Assembly (NCBI RefSeq): GCF_000829195.1
Contig: NZ_AP013294.1
Coordinates: forward strand, 3,235,001 to 3,299,000
Reading direction: 5' to 3'
DNA: 64,000 nt
DNA from: Bacillus sp. OxB-1
GTDB taxonomy: Bacteria > Bacillota > Bacilli > Bacillales_A > Planococcaceae
Notes under the pieces: model-generated
Databases searched by the model: none
Seen by the model: only the letters and a program-made list of their open reading frames with translations
What the model was told of the DNA's origin: nothing
Position numbers and translations under genes: made by a program
Shown here: piece after piece, positions 48,001-57,486 of the stretch
How the letters are laid out: each line of letters starts with the position of its first letter
How positions within the stretch are numbered: the stretch's first letter is position 1

Positions 48001-48093
48001 TCTTCGTTGGAGAAGCGGGGCCAGCCGATCAAGCTTTATGATGCCGCGGAGGAGATCCGCGCCAGATACGATTTGAGGGTAGACCAGTGTCAA
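45016..48093 (-). CDS. dnaE: DNA polymerase III alpha subunit DnaE (short C-terminus)
   Basis: 1025 residues, about 90 shorter than B. subtilis DnaE (about 1115). In Firmicutes DnaE extends RNA primers on the lagging strand before PolC takes over. The catalytic PDIDIDF motif gives Asp375, Asp377 and Asp379, and the finger and HhH parts are intact ([22 protein letters not shown]). The N-terminal PHP domain is worn: the HxH entry reads VSGADLL and the usual TDxxxxYG reads VNSKLYG, so metal-dependent activity is unlikely. The OB domain ([20 protein letters not shown]) is the last element; the region after it in Bacillus is missing. It starts 12 bp after nrnA. Confidence 0.93.
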   Translation of the reverse strand: [1025 protein letters not shown]

Positions 48094-48105
48094 AAAGACC
48101 CCTCC

Positions 48106-49041
48106 TTATTTACATAATCCTTTCAGATCCCGGATCACCTCATCCGCCTCTTCCCATGTATGGACAGAAGCGCCGGCAGCAAGCGGATGCCCCCCGCCTC
48201 CATAACGGGCGGCCAATTGATTGATGACCGGGCCTTTGGAGCGGAGGCGCACCCGGATTTGATCGTCCTCTTCGATGAAGATGACCCAGGCACAAATCCC
48301 TTTGACATCACCTAAAATCCCGACCAGTTGCGAAGTTTCCGAAACCGTCACACGAAACTTCTCCAAAATGGTTTGATTCAGCTTAATGAAGGCACAGCCG
48401 TTTTCATCCATTTCAAAGTTTTGATAAATATACCCTTTCAATTGCAGAAGTTCACGGCTCACTTCGTACATTCCCGCAAATAAGGCCGGACGGTCAAAAT
48501 TATATTGGATTAGCTCACTTGCAATATGGAAGGTCTTCTCTGTCGTGCTCGGGAACATGAATCGTCCCGTATCTCCTACAATCCCCGCAAATAAATATCG
48601 GGCGACTGCATCATTCATCGTCCACCCTTTGTACTGACGGCCTTCATCGAATAGGCGGGCAATCATTTCGGAAGTGGAGCTCGCATTCGTATCGACCCAT
48701 CTCATATCGCCATATGTATCCACATCCGGATGGTGGTCAATCTTCAACAGAAAAACGCCATCTTTGTAAAACTCGCTGTCGATGCGTTCCGTATTCCCTG
48801 TGTCCGTGACAATGACCAGGGCGTCTTCAAAATCGGATTGTTCAATCGAATCCGGAGTTGCTAAAAAGGATAGCGATTCATCATGATTCCCTCCCGCATA
48901 CACCTTCTTCGATGGATAATTATGTTGGATCAACTCTTTCAAACCAAATTGTGATCCGTATGCGTCCGGGTCGGGACGGACATGGCGGAGAATAATGATT
49001 TTTTCGTATTTCTCAATTGTGTCGATGATTTGTCTTTTCAT
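48106..49041 (-). CDS. nrnA: Oligoribonuclease / pAp phosphatase NrnA
   Basis: 311 residues from ATG 49041 with GGAGG 9 bases upstream. NrnA degrades 2-5 nt RNAs and dephosphorylates pAp. The DHH domain shows HVRPDPDAYGSQ (His20, Asp24, Asp26), Asp80 (VTDTG) and Asp102-His103-His104 (DHH). The DHHA1 domain ends in RYGGGGHPLAAGAS. It precedes dnaE by 12 bp, as in other Bacillales. Confidence 0.95.
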   Translation of the reverse strand: MKRQIIDTIEKYEKIIILRHVRPDPDAYGSQFGLKELIQHNYPSKKVYAGGNHDESLSFLATPDSIEQSDFEDALVIVTDTGNTERIDSEFYKDGVFLLKIDHHPDVDTYGDMRWVDTNASSTSEMIARLFDEGRQYKGWTMNDAVARYLFAGIVGDTGRFMFPSTTEKTFHIASELIQYNFDRPALFAGMYEVSRELLQLKGYIYQNFEMDENGCAFIKLNQTILEKFRVTVSETSQLVGILGDVKGICAWVIFIEEDDQIRVRLRSKGPVINQLAARYGGGGHPLAAGASVHTWEEADEVIRDLKGLCK

Positions 49042-49132
49042 AGGCCAATTCCTCCGATAAATAATGGGATGCAGTCGCAATCCTCTTGAAAAGCCGCTAC
49101 AATAGAAGAAGTTCTGTTAATGGAGGGCTTTC

Positions 49133-49459
49133 ATGTTAGGTTCAAATTTAAATTTCATATTCGTGTTTTTGATCATTGCTTCCGGGGTCTTTTATTTTTA
49201 TTTCAAGACGCGGCAGTTCCGGACAAGACAAATATTTCCGATTCGAAAGAAGATGTACGCCAGTATGGCGGGAGCTTCCCTCGGCGGATTATTAGTATCC
49301 TTCGGAATCAACCAGATCATCCTGTTCGATGGAATCACTACATATGTCATCGCGGCCATCTTCATTTTGTTCGGCGCGTATGTACTGATTTTCAATTATA
49401 AAGCCTATAAACATTATAGATCGTTTGTCGATGAAGAAACAAAATTGAACGAAAACTGA
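49133..49459 (+). CDS. ytpI: YtpI-family membrane protein
   Basis: 108 residues with three membrane segments (about 6-24, 42-61, 67-87) and a charged C-terminus. GGAGGG precedes the ATG. YtpI is conserved next to nrnA in Bacillales; its function is not known. It is divergent from nrnA and convergent with ytoI. Confidence 0.85.
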   Translation: MLGSNLNFIFVFLIIASGVFYFYFKTRQFRTRQIFPIRKKMYASMAGASLGGLLVSFGINQIILFDGITTYVIAAIFILFGAYVLIFNYKAYKHYRSFVDEETKLNEN

Positions 49460-49482
49460 TGCCTGCCAGCGTCAGTTTTTTT
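49454..49482. terminator. Terminator between ytpI and ytoI
   Basis: The stem AACTGATGC / GCGTCAGTT (one GU pair) has a 6-base loop and is followed by seven T on the + strand; an A-run lies on the other side. Confidence 0.75.
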
Positions 49483-49492
49483 GTTCTTTCCA

Positions 49493-50800
49493 TCAACGCT
49501 CAAACAATTGGTACATGATCATCGCTTTTGCTGCGAGTTCCCCTTCCGCCATAATATCGAAATCGACTTTGACGAAGCGGCGGCTCATTTGCAGGAGACG
49601 CGGTTCAACGAAGACCGTGCTTCCGAGCTGGATATGCTTCAGGAAATAGAGCGTCATATTCTCCGGGACACTCTCCCCCCGTTTGTGTATTTTAATCGCG
49701 CGATTTCCCGCTTCGTTGATCAGCGTCGACATTACCCCATAGGATAATGAACCGAACTGGTTCGTCATTTGTGGAGTGACGGTGAATTCAACCGTATCCG
49801 GTTCACCTTGTACCGATTTCATCTGACTTTTGACAATATCATCCAGCGTCTGCCCCTGTTGCGGCTGCCGCTGGGTCATTTGCAATGCTTTCAGGACATC
49901 CTGCCGACTGATGATCCCGCCAAGCACCCCCGATTCCATGACAACGGGCATGAGGTCGATCCCTTCCCAGATCATGCTATGACCTGCCGATGCCACACTC
50001 GTTTTGGCTGTCACAGTGATCGGATGCCGGGTCATGACTTTCTCGATCAGATCATTATCGTCTTTCCCGATGACGTCCCGGGACGTGATGATTCCGACAA
50101 GTTTGCCGTTTTTTTCGACAACGGGATAGCCGGAGTGCGACGTCCGATTATTCACTTCGTGGAAGTCGGTCACCCTGTCTTTCGTCTGAAGGGTGACAGT
50201 TTCTGACAACGGCGTGAGGATGTCTTCGACGAGCAATATTTCCTTTTCGATCAATTGGTCATAGATCGCCCGGTTCAGCATCGTGGCCACTGTGAAAGTG
50301 TCATAGCTTGTGGAAATGATCGGCAGGTCCAGTTCATCCGCCAATCGCTTCGCTTCGTCCGAAGCATCGAATCCTCCGGTAATCAACACCGCTGCCCCGG
50401 CATGGAGAGCCGTCTCATGTGCTTTCAGCCGGTTTCCCACGATGAGGAGGCTGCCGGCATCGATATAGCGCATCATATCTTCCAATTGCATGGCGCCGAT
50501 CACGAATTTTGTCAACGTCTTATGTAGGCCGCCACGCCCACCGAGTACCAATCCGTCGACAATATTGAGTACTTCAGCAAACGTGAGGCGTTCAATATTC
50601 TCTTTCTTCTTTTTCTCAATACGGATTGTGCCGACACGTTCAATCGTATTGACGAGTTTTTGGTTTTCCGCTTCCTTGATGGCACGGTAAGCGGTCCCTT
50701 CACTAACAGAAAGGGCACGGGCGATCTGGCGTACGGATATTTTCTCGCCTACATCCAGCCCTTCGATATATCGTAATATCAATTCGTGTTTTGTCGACAT
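49493..50800 (-). CDS. ytoI: YtoI: HTH-DRTGG-CBS-hot-dog regulator
   Basis: 435 residues from ATG 50800; AAGGTG lies 6 bases upstream and the GTG at 50809 overlaps it. Order: an N-terminal winged HTH (about 15-60), a DRTGG domain (about 70-180), two CBS motifs (about 190-305, TSRDVIGKDD is the hinge) and a C-terminal hot-dog thioesterase-like fold (about 335-430). The layout is that of B. subtilis YtoI. CBS pairs usually bind adenosyl ligands; no ligand or target is known. Confidence 0.88.
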   Translation of the reverse strand: MSTKHELILRYIEGLDVGEKISVRQIARALSVSEGTAYRAIKEAENQKLVNTIERVGTIRIEKKKKENIERLTFAEVLNIVDGLVLGGRGGLHKTLTKFVIGAMQLEDMMRYIDAGSLLIVGNRLKAHETALHAGAAVLITGGFDASDEAKRLADELDLPIISTSYDTFTVATMLNRAIYDQLIEKEILLVEDILTPLSETVTLQTKDRVTDFHEVNNRTSHSGYPVVEKNGKLVGIITSRDVIGKDDNDLIEKVMTRHPITVTAKTSVASAGHSMIWEGIDLMPVVMESGVLGGIISRQDVLKALQMTQRQPQQGQTLDDIVKSQMKSVQGEPDTVEFTVTPQMTNQFGSLSYGVMSTLINEAGNRAIKIHKRGESVPENMTLYFLKHIQLGSTVFVEPRLLQMSRRFVKVDFDIMAEGELAAKAMIMYQLFER

Positions 50801-50859
50801 ATACTTCACCTTTTTCCTATGATGGCCTTACAGACCATATTACCACAAAACAGACGAAA

Positions 50860-50896
50860 AGATCCGGTCCGGAATTCCTGTGCCGATGTCCGGACC
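50860..50896 (-). terminator. Terminator of ytkL
   Basis: A perfect 8-bp stem GGTCCGGA / TCCGGACC with a 15-base loop is followed leftward by a T-rich TCTTTTCG. Confidence 0.6.
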
Positions 50897-50903
50897 GAAT
50901 GAT

Positions 50904-51584
50904 TTACAATTCGAAGGCTTCCCCGACTGCCATCACTTTCACTTCATGCTCTTTCACCAATCGCTTGAAATCCTCCGGGTCTTGTTCAATTGGAGGGAAT
51001 GTATTGAAATGGATGGGCACCGCGAGCTTCGGTTGAAGCAATTCGACAGCATACGCCGCGTCTTCCGGCCCCATCGTGAAATTATCGCCGATCGGCAAAA
51101 AGGCGACGTCGATCGGATGCCGTTTCCCGATCAATTCCATATCCCCGAACAGCGAAGTGTCACCCGCGTGATAAATCGTCTTCCCTTCCGCTGTGAATAA
51201 AATCCCTGCCGGCATTCCCGTGTAGATGAATTCATTATTTTCGGTCGTGTAAGAGGAACTATGGAAAGCTTTCGTAAATTTCACAGATCCGAAATCGAAT
51301 TCCTTGGAACCGCCGATATTCATCCCATGTGTTTTTACGCCGTCCATCGCCAAATAGTTCGCCAATTCATTCGGTGCGACGACGAGGGCATTACATGCTT
51401 TCGCAATGGCGACCGTATCGCCGACGTGATCATTATGTCCATGCGTAAGCAAAATGACGTCCGGCTTTTCCTCTTCCACCTTCAAATCGGTCAATTTATT
51501 TCCATTGATGAAAGGATCGATCAGAATCGACTTCCCTCCCGTCACAATTTTAACAATCGAATGGCCATGGTATGAAATTTGCAT
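50904..51584 (-). CDS. ytkL: Metal-dependent hydrolase YtkL (MBL fold)
   Basis: 226 residues. The beta-lactamase-like motif THGHNDH gives His48, His50, Asp52 and His53; further metal ligands are in HAGDTSLF and IHFNTFP. It matches the UPF0173 family, whose substrate is unknown. It is divergent from the Xaa-Pro peptidase gene. Confidence 0.92.
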   Translation of the reverse strand: MQISYHGHSIVKIVTGGKSILIDPFINGNKLTDLKVEEEKPDVILLTHGHNDHVGDTVAIAKACNALVVAPNELANYLAMDGVKTHGMNIGGSKEFDFGSVKFTKAFHSSSYTTENNEFIYTGMPAGILFTAEGKTIYHAGDTSLFGDMELIGKRHPIDVAFLPIGDNFTMGPEDAAYAVELLQPKLAVPIHFNTFPPIEQDPEDFKRLVKEHEVKVMAVGEAFEL

Positions 51585-51688
51585 TCGCCTATCCCTCCAA
51601 CTTTTTGTCTTCAGGAACTTATTTCGCCTAGATTCGTGAAAGTCCTCTTTTTTGTTATGATAGGGCTAGCGAAAGGTGGAGAATGTCG

Positions 51689-52780
51689 ATGAAACAAGTA
51701 GATGTTTTACGAAATTATGTTAGAGAAGCGAATGTGCAGGCGGGATTCATAACAACTCCCGACAATGTGTTCTATCTGTCAGGCTTCCGGAGTGAGCCCC
51801 ATGAAAGGCTGCTGGGCATCATGGTATTCCCGGAGGAGGAGCCTTTTCTCATTTGTCCCAGAATGGAAGTTCCCGATGCCAATGCGGCGGGCTGGCCATA
51901 CGAAATTGTCGGCTATTCGGATACGGAAGATGCCTGGGCCGTCTTGTGGGATTCTGTCCGGAAGCGCGGAATAGCCCCATCCACGATTGCTATTGAAAAG
52001 TCCCATCTGACAGTGGACCGATTCGAGCGGATGCAGGAGCTGTTTCACGGCGCAGCATTCAAGTCTTTGGATGGGCATTTGAATGAAATGCGGGTCATCA
52101 AGAGCGAAAAAGAGCTCGTCAACATGAGAAAAGCGGCAGAGCTTGCCGATTTGGCGATCCAAATCGGTTGCGAGGAGATTGCGGAAGGTAAAACAGAATT
52201 GGAAATCCTAACGAAAATCGAATTTGAGATGATGAAAAGAGGAGCCGAAAAAATGGCTTTCGAAACGATGGTCCTCTCCGGCCCCAAATCGGCATCTCCC
52301 CACGGAAAACCGGGGGAACGCAAAATCCAACAAGGGGATTTCATCTTGTTCGATCTGGGGGTCGTCTATAACGGATATTGTTCCGACATCACACGGACCG
52401 TCGCTTTCGGTGAACCGACAGCAGAGATGCGCACCATCTATGAAACGGTACGAAAAGCGGAGCAAGCCGCCGTCGAAATTGTCCGCCCCGGCATCCAGGC
52501 GAAGACAGTCGACCAAACCGCCCGCAAAATCATCGAGGAAGCAGGGTATGGCGACTACTTTCCCCACCGGATCGGGCATGGCCTCGGTATTTCCATTCAC
52601 GAATACCCTTCCGTCACCGATACGAACGAGCTCATTTTGCGCGAAGGAATGGTGTTCACCATTGAACCAGGCATCTATGTCCCAGGCCTTGCCGGCGTCC
52701 GGATCGAAGACGACGTCGCCGTCACGGCAGATGGCGTGGAAGTGCTCACCAAATTTCCAAAGGAGCTCCTCATTTTATAG
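51689..52780 (+). CDS. M24 Xaa-Pro peptidase
   Basis: 363 residues from ATG 51689 (MKQVDVLRNYV), chosen because AGGTGG is 9 bases away; ATG 51683 is only 3 bases from it. The N-terminal creatinase-like domain (about 1-130) is followed by the pita-bread domain with metal ligands Asp222, Asp233, His297, Glu326 and Glu340. It releases an N-terminal residue before proline or splits Xaa-Pro dipeptides; which of these cannot be decided from sequence. It ends at a terminator shared with ald. Confidence 0.9.
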   Translation: MKQVDVLRNYVREANVQAGFITTPDNVFYLSGFRSEPHERLLGIMVFPEEEPFLICPRMEVPDANAAGWPYEIVGYSDTEDAWAVLWDSVRKRGIAPSTIAIEKSHLTVDRFERMQELFHGAAFKSLDGHLNEMRVIKSEKELVNMRKAAELADLAIQIGCEEIAEGKTELEILTKIEFEMMKRGAEKMAFETMVLSGPKSASPHGKPGERKIQQGDFILFDLGVVYNGYCSDITRTVAFGEPTAEMRTIYETVRKAEQAAVEIVRPGIQAKTVDQTARKIIEEAGYGDYFPHRIGHGLGISIHEYPSVTDTNELILREGMVFTIEPGIYVPGLAGVRIEDDVAVTADGVEVLTKFPKELLIL

Positions 52781-52789
52781 GACGCGAAA

Positions 52790-52815
52790 AGAGCAATCCG
52801 AGAATGGATTGCTCT
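52790..52815. terminator. Bidirectional terminator between the Xaa-Pro peptidase gene and ald
   Basis: A perfect 10-bp stem AGAGCAATCC / GGATTGCTCT with a 6-base loop is followed by T-rich sequence on both sides. Confidence 0.8.
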
Positions 52816-52825
52816 TCTTTCTATC

Positions 52826-53944
52826 TCACCCTTCCAACAAGGTTGCGGCCGGCACGTATTCAAGGCCTTGCGCTTCGGCGACCGCTTGATACGTCACATA
52901 GCCATCCAGCGTATTGATGCCTTTTTGGAGCGAAATATTGTCCAAACACGCTTGCTTGAATCCTTTGTTTGCGATTTGCAGCGCATACGGGACGGTCATA
53001 TTCGTCAAAGCGACTGTGGAAGTTTGAGGAACCGCACCCGGAATATTTGGAACTGCGTAATGGACGACGTCGTGCTTCACATAAACGGGATCGTCATGTG
53101 TTGTAACCCGATCGGATGTTGCAAAAATTCCGCCTTGGTCGATGGCAATATCGACGATGACGGATCCTGGTTTCATCTCTTTCACCATTTCTTCCGTCAC
53201 CAACGTGGGAGCTTTCGCACCCGGAATCAATACTGCGCCGATGACGACATCCGCATTTTTTACAACTTTGGCGATATTGAAAGGATTGGATACGAGCGTT
53301 TGAATACTATTGCCGAAGATGTCATCCAATTGACGAAGCCGTTCGACAGAAAGGTCAAGCACTGTGACTTGCGCTCCCATGCCGACTGCTACACGAGCCG
53401 CATTCGTCCCAGCTTGTCCACCCCCGATAATGGCCACGCTCCCGCGGGAGACACCAGGTACACCGGAAAGCAGAATACCTTTCCCGCCTTTCGTTTTTTC
53501 CAAATACTGCGAACCGATTTGGATAGCCATCCGACCAGCCACTTCACTCATCGGTGCAAGAAGCGGTAACGAGTTATTCGGGAGCTGTACGGTTTCGTAA
53601 GCAATGCCAATCATTTTTTTATCCAAAAGCGCTTTGGTCAACTCCAATTCAGGCGCCAAGTGTAAATATGTAAAAAGGATCAGTCCTTCGCGGAAGTAGC
53701 CATATTCGGATGGAGAAGGCTCTTTTACTTTCATCACCATATCGACATCCCATGCTTCCGCTCCTGTGTCGACAATCTTTGCGCCCGCTTCCTTATATTC
53801 TTCGTCTGTAAAATTCGAACCAAGACCTGCTCCTGTTTCAATCAGGACTTCATGACCTGCCGATTTCAAGTTGAAAACTCCTGCCGGTGTCATGGCAACA
53901 CGGTTCTCGTTGTTTTTAATCTCTTTTGGAACTCCAATAAGCAT
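52826..53944 (-). CDS. ald: Alanine dehydrogenase
   Basis: 372 residues. It interconverts alanine and pyruvate with NAD; in Bacillus it is needed for alanine use and normal sporulation. Catalytic Lys74 (MKVKEP) and His95 (YLHLAPE) and the NAD motif [12 protein letters not shown] (about 173-184) are present. GGAGG precedes the ATG. The 275-bp spacer 53945-54219 in front holds no recognised operator. Confidence 0.97.
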   Translation of the reverse strand: MLIGVPKEIKNNENRVAMTPAGVFNLKSAGHEVLIETGAGLGSNFTDEEYKEAGAKIVDTGAEAWDVDMVMKVKEPSPSEYGYFREGLILFTYLHLAPELELTKALLDKKMIGIAYETVQLPNNSLPLLAPMSEVAGRMAIQIGSQYLEKTKGGKGILLSGVPGVSRGSVAIIGGGQAGTNAARVAVGMGAQVTVLDLSVERLRQLDDIFGNSIQTLVSNPFNIAKVVKNADVVIGAVLIPGAKAPTLVTEEMVKEMKPGSVIVDIAIDQGGIFATSDRVTTHDDPVYVKHDVVHYAVPNIPGAVPQTSTVALTNMTVPYALQIANKGFKQACLDNISLQKGINTLDGYVTYQAVAEAQGLEYVPAATLLEG

Positions 53945-54219
53945 TGTGACTCCTCCTAAAATTAGGTATATTCAATCCTGCAGCCCGTTTAAATCCGAAT
54001 CGGGTCACGGTTTCTTCAATTTTATCAGATTTTCGATATCATTGCTTTAATTTCAAAAAACTTATCTCTAAATAATCCATAGCAAATGCGAAGAAGGGCA
54101 TTGTAACAATTCCGTAAAATTTTAACAAAAATCTTCGTTTTTTTAAAAGGATTTAGTCAATCTCTGTCGAAACCAAGTAGAGAAGTAGAAGAATTAATTT
54201 ATAGGATGGAGTGGGTAAC

Positions 54220-54666
54220 ATGACATTGGTATACAAACAAATTATCGTAGCAGTGGACGGTTCCAAAGAGTCGGAATGGGCTTTCAAAAAAGCGGTGGGC
54301 ATCGCTGGCCGGAACGAAGCTACGTTGAACCTTGTCAACATCATCGATACGCGTTCCTATGCGGCTGTCGAAGCATACGATCGGTCCATTGCGGAAAGAG
54401 CGCAGAAGTTTGCGGAAGAATTATTGACAGAATACAAAGCGGAAGCTGAAAAAGCCGGCATCAAAAACGTCAATACGATCGTCGAGTACGGCTCTCCGAA
54501 AACAATGATCTCCCGTGACCTGTCTACGAAAGTCAATGCGGATCTGATCATCTGCGGAGCAACCGGGCTTAATAAAGTCGAGCGCTTCCTGATCGGCAGC
54601 GTTTCCGAAAATATCGTCCGTTCTGCAAAATGCGACGTTCTTGTCATCCGTACACCGGAAGAGTAA
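54220..54666 (+). CDS. Universal stress protein (UspA family)
   Basis: 148 residues from ATG 54220; the GTG at 54211 lies within the ribosome binding site. The ATP-binding pattern of the MJ0577 branch is complete: VAVDGSKES near the start and GATGLNKVERFLIGSVSENIV at about 113-133. No stress-sigma promoter was recognised upstream. Its partner processes are unknown. Confidence 0.92.
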   Translation: MTLVYKQIIVAVDGSKESEWAFKKAVGIAGRNEATLNLVNIIDTRSYAAVEAYDRSIAERAQKFAEELLTEYKAEAEKAGIKNVNTIVEYGSPKTMISRDLSTKVNADLIICGATGLNKVERFLIGSVSENIVRSAKCDVLVIRTPEE

Positions 54667-54673
54667 GAACAAA

Positions 54674-54709
54674 AAAGGCCCTCTTCCCTTAGTCGGGAGG
54701 ACGGCCTTT
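54674..54709. terminator. Bidirectional terminator between the usp gene and ackA
   Basis: The stem AAAGGCC...CCC / GGG...GGCCTTT has A- and T-runs outside. Confidence 0.75.
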
Positions 54710-54712
54710 CTT

Positions 54713-55906
54713 CTATTCCAGCCCCGCTACACGCACCGTATCCCGGGCAATCATCACTTCTTCATTTGTCGGAATCACAAGCACTTTTACAGGAGAGTAT
54801 GGAAAGCTGAGATAGCCTTCTTTCCCTCTGATTTTATTCAAATCCGGGTCGAAGTACACACCCATGAACTCCAGGCCTTCCAACACTTTACTGCGGATGA
54901 CCGTACTATTCTCCCCGATGCCGGCGGTGAAGAGGATGGCGTCCACGCCGCCCATCCTGGCAGCATAGGAACCGATATACTTATGAATGCGGTCCGCAAA
55001 TACGTCGAGCGCCAGTTGTGCGCGCTGATTGCCTTTCGTCGCTTCGATCTCAATATCCCGCAAATCGCTGGAAAATCCTGAAACCGCCAACATGCCGGAT
55101 TGCTTGTTCAGCACATCGATCACTTCCTCAGCGGATTTCCCGGTTTGCTCCATGATATACGGGATAAGGGCCGGGTCAATGTTACCGGAACGGGTTCCCA
55201 TCGTCACACCCGCCAACGGGGTGAAGCCCATCGATGTATCCAGCGACCTGCCTCCTTCCACCGCCGCGATACTAGCACCGTTCCCTAGATGACAAGAGAT
55301 AAGGCGCGTATCCTGAAGGGGCCTATTTAAGATTTGAGCGGCCCGCTCTGTCACATATTTATGGCTCGTTCCATGGAAGCCGTATTTCCGGATGCCGTAT
55401 TTTTCGTAGTACTCATAAGGTAATGGATAGAGAAAAGAGCTTTCCGGCATCGTTTGATGAAAAGCGGTGTCGAATACGACAACTGCCGGAACGTCAGGCA
55501 ATGCTTTCTTAAATTCTTGAATTCCGACAATATTGGCAGGATTATGGAGTGGCGCCAAGCTGGAGAGCTCCATCAATTTCTCCACGACTACATCCGTAAT
55601 CAATACGGAGTCATTGAAAACCTCGCCTCCATGAACAACCCGATGCCCAATTCCGTCGATTTCATCGTACGAAGTGACAATCTGATCCTCGATGAGCGCC
55701 TCCAATAAGAGGGATACAGCTTTTTGATGATCGGGGATGTCCAGTATCCTTTCGACTTCTCCCTTGTCAGACTCCATTTGAAAAATTCCGTCGTGCAAGC
55801 CGATCCGTTCCACTCTTCCGATTGCTACCACCTTTTCTTCCGGCATCTGAAGCAATTGGAACTTCAACGACGAACTGCCCGCATTTACAGCTAAAATGCT
55901 ACGCAT
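54713..55906 (-). CDS. ackA: Acetate kinase
   Basis: 397 residues, full length. It makes ATP and acetate from acetyl phosphate in overflow metabolism. Signature motifs [10 protein letters not shown] (N-terminus), GHRVVHGG (His120-like) and HLGNGAS, plus FTAGIGENS near the C-terminus, are intact. It follows ytxK by 37 bp, the order seen in B. subtilis. No cre box was found in the short gap. Confidence 0.97.
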   Translation of the reverse strand: MRSILAVNAGSSSLKFQLLQMPEEKVVAIGRVERIGLHDGIFQMESDKGEVERILDIPDHQKAVSLLLEALIEDQIVTSYDEIDGIGHRVVHGGEVFNDSVLITDVVVEKLMELSSLAPLHNPANIVGIQEFKKALPDVPAVVVFDTAFHQTMPESSFLYPLPYEYYEKYGIRKYGFHGTSHKYVTERAAQILNRPLQDTRLISCHLGNGASIAAVEGGRSLDTSMGFTPLAGVTMGTRSGNIDPALIPYIMEQTGKSAEEVIDVLNKQSGMLAVSGFSSDLRDIEIEATKGNQRAQLALDVFADRIHKYIGSYAARMGGVDAILFTAGIGENSTVIRSKVLEGLEFMGVYFDPDLNKIRGKEGYLSFPYSPVKVLVIPTNEEVMIARDTVRVAGLE

Positions 55907-55943
55907 TCCATTTCCTCCCTCTTATCAGCATAATGGCTCACTA

Positions 55944-56867
55944 TCAGCGGACCTCTTCCTCATCTACCCAGCTATCGATTTTCTGCAGGAAGAGGGACAT
56001 CGCTTTTGCGTCTGTCATATTTGGAACTTTGGCTAGCAGAACATCGGACGTCCGCTGCCGTTCCGGATCGGGCTTTTGCAAAACGAGTATGCTTTTCTCA
56101 TGCACGGCATGTTTGAACAATGTGCTGGGGAGCTGGATCACCGCCAGGATGACAGTTTTCTGCTTCAAGAAAGGATGCAAATCGGATGCTTGAGCCGTAT
56201 CAAACAAGTTTGCCGGGATGACAAATAACGCGTATCCCCCCGGCTTCAGATGGTTCATCGATTGCTCGATAAACAGATGGTGGGCATACGCATGTCCTTC
56301 TGACGGCATAAGCTCAAAATTCAGTGCATTGTCATCATCCGGATAATAACCGACCGGCAGATCGCTAACGACCATATCAACCGGGTCGACGAGCAAAGGC
56401 CGCAGCGCATCCTGGACATAGAAACTGACAGGGTGCTCGAGCAATTCCGCTGTCACCGCTGCCAATCGGACGAGCAAGTCATCGATCTCCACGGCCGTGG
56501 CGGCCACACCTGCCCCGATGGCATCCATGACGGTATACAACAAATTCCCCGTTCCGGCAGCAGGATCCAGTATCTTGGTATTCTTCTGTCCTTGCAGCAA
56601 TCTGCCGGCCATATGTCCCATCAGCATCCCGATCGAGTCGGGGGTCATCTGATGATGCGGCTGGACATCCTGTTTCATCCCTTTCAGAATGGCCAATTGG
56701 ATTCCCCGGCGGATTTCTTCTTTCCGTACCGGTTCCGTAACGCCAGGACCGTCTGCACCCGACAGCCATTTTTCACAAGCCTGTTTGATCGCTTCCAAAT
56801 AGACGTCTTCACTTGATTCCGCATATGTATCCAAGTATGCGAAGATTTTCTCCGTATTCGTTGTCAT
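55944..56867 (-). CDS. ytxK: Class I SAM-dependent methyltransferase YtxK
   Basis: 307 residues. SAM-binding motif I reads LDPAAGTGNLL (about 119-129) and the N6-adenine-type motif IV reads SDLPVGYY (about 178-185), a variant of the usual NPPY/F. It resembles the N6-methyltransferase fold of type I restriction M subunits but has no recognition domain and no restriction neighbour. In B. subtilis ytxK precedes ackA likewise; its substrate is unknown. Confidence 0.9.
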   Translation of the reverse strand: MTTNTEKIFAYLDTYAESSEDVYLEAIKQACEKWLSGADGPGVTEPVRKEEIRRGIQLAILKGMKQDVQPHHQMTPDSIGMLMGHMAGRLLQGQKNTKILDPAAGTGNLLYTVMDAIGAGVAATAVEIDDLLVRLAAVTAELLEHPVSFYVQDALRPLLVDPVDMVVSDLPVGYYPDDDNALNFELMPSEGHAYAHHLFIEQSMNHLKPGGYALFVIPANLFDTAQASDLHPFLKQKTVILAVIQLPSTLFKHAVHEKSILVLQKPDPERQRTSDVLLAKVPNMTDAKAMSLFLQKIDSWVDEEEVR

Positions 56868-56888
56868 TTTTCGATCCCTCTACTAAAG

Positions 56889-56916
56889 AAAACCCACCCG
56901 TCTCCGAGTGGGTTTT
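56889..56916. terminator. Terminator of tpx
   Basis: The stem AAAACCCAC / GTGGGTTTT with CG flanks and a short loop is placed directly after the tpx stop, with A/T runs outside. Confidence 0.8.
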
Positions 56917-56924
56917 AAGTATTC

Positions 56925-57431
56925 TTATTTTGTTAGTTGTTTGACCGCTTCTACCGCTTTTTCATAGTCCGGGTGGTTCGTCCCCTCGCTGACGTATTCT
57001 ACATACGTCACCTTATTGTCTTTGTCGATGACAAAGACGGAACGTGCCAGTAACCGCAGTTCTTCCATGACGACCCCATAAGCTTTCCCGAAGGAGAGAT
57101 CCCGGTGATCGGATAGTGTTTGAACGTTTTCAATCCCTTCCGCCGCGCACCATCTGGCTTGCGCAAAAGGCAAATCGACTGAAATCGTCAGCACATGGAC
57201 ATCTTCCCCGAGCGAAGTCGCTTCTTCGTTGAACGTCCGCGTCTGTTTTGAACAGACCCCCGTGTCAATGGAAGGAATGACACTGATCAAACGGATTTTC
57301 CCGTTCGTATCGGCGAGAGTGACCGGACTTAGGTCATTTGCGAGAACTGTGAAATCAGGCGCCGTATCCCCGACCTTCACTTCTTCTCCTAGTAGTGTAA
57401 CAGGATTGTTCTTAAATGTAACATTTGCCAT
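56925..57431 (-). CDS. tpx: Thiol peroxidase (atypical 2-Cys peroxiredoxin)
   Basis: 168 residues. It reduces peroxides with thioredoxin. The peroxidatic cysteine is Cys60 (DTGVCSKQ) and the resolving one is Cys95 (ARWCAAEG); the Tpx-specific spacing is normal. GGAGG precedes the ATG. It is monocistronic. Confidence 0.97.
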   Translation of the reverse strand: MANVTFKNNPVTLLGEEVKVGDTAPDFTVLANDLSPVTLADTNGKIRLISVIPSIDTGVCSKQTRTFNEEATSLGEDVHVLTISVDLPFAQARWCAAEGIENVQTLSDHRDLSFGKAYGVVMEELRLLARSVFVIDKDNKVTYVEYVSEGTNHPDYEKAVEAVKQLTK

Positions 57432-57486
57432 TCATAAACGCCTCCTTGTCAGTCTTATCATACTCAATGAAGGGCACCTCTTGCAA

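Noticed and set aside
52868-53569. 233-codon open frame on the + strand
   Set aside because: It is fully antisense to ald and Cys/His/Arg-rich without motifs.
55944-56867. Restriction-modification methyltransferase
   Set aside because: YtxK resembles M subunits in fold but lacks a specificity domain, an endonuclease partner and the exact NPPY motif, and the gene order matches ordinary ytxK-ackA.
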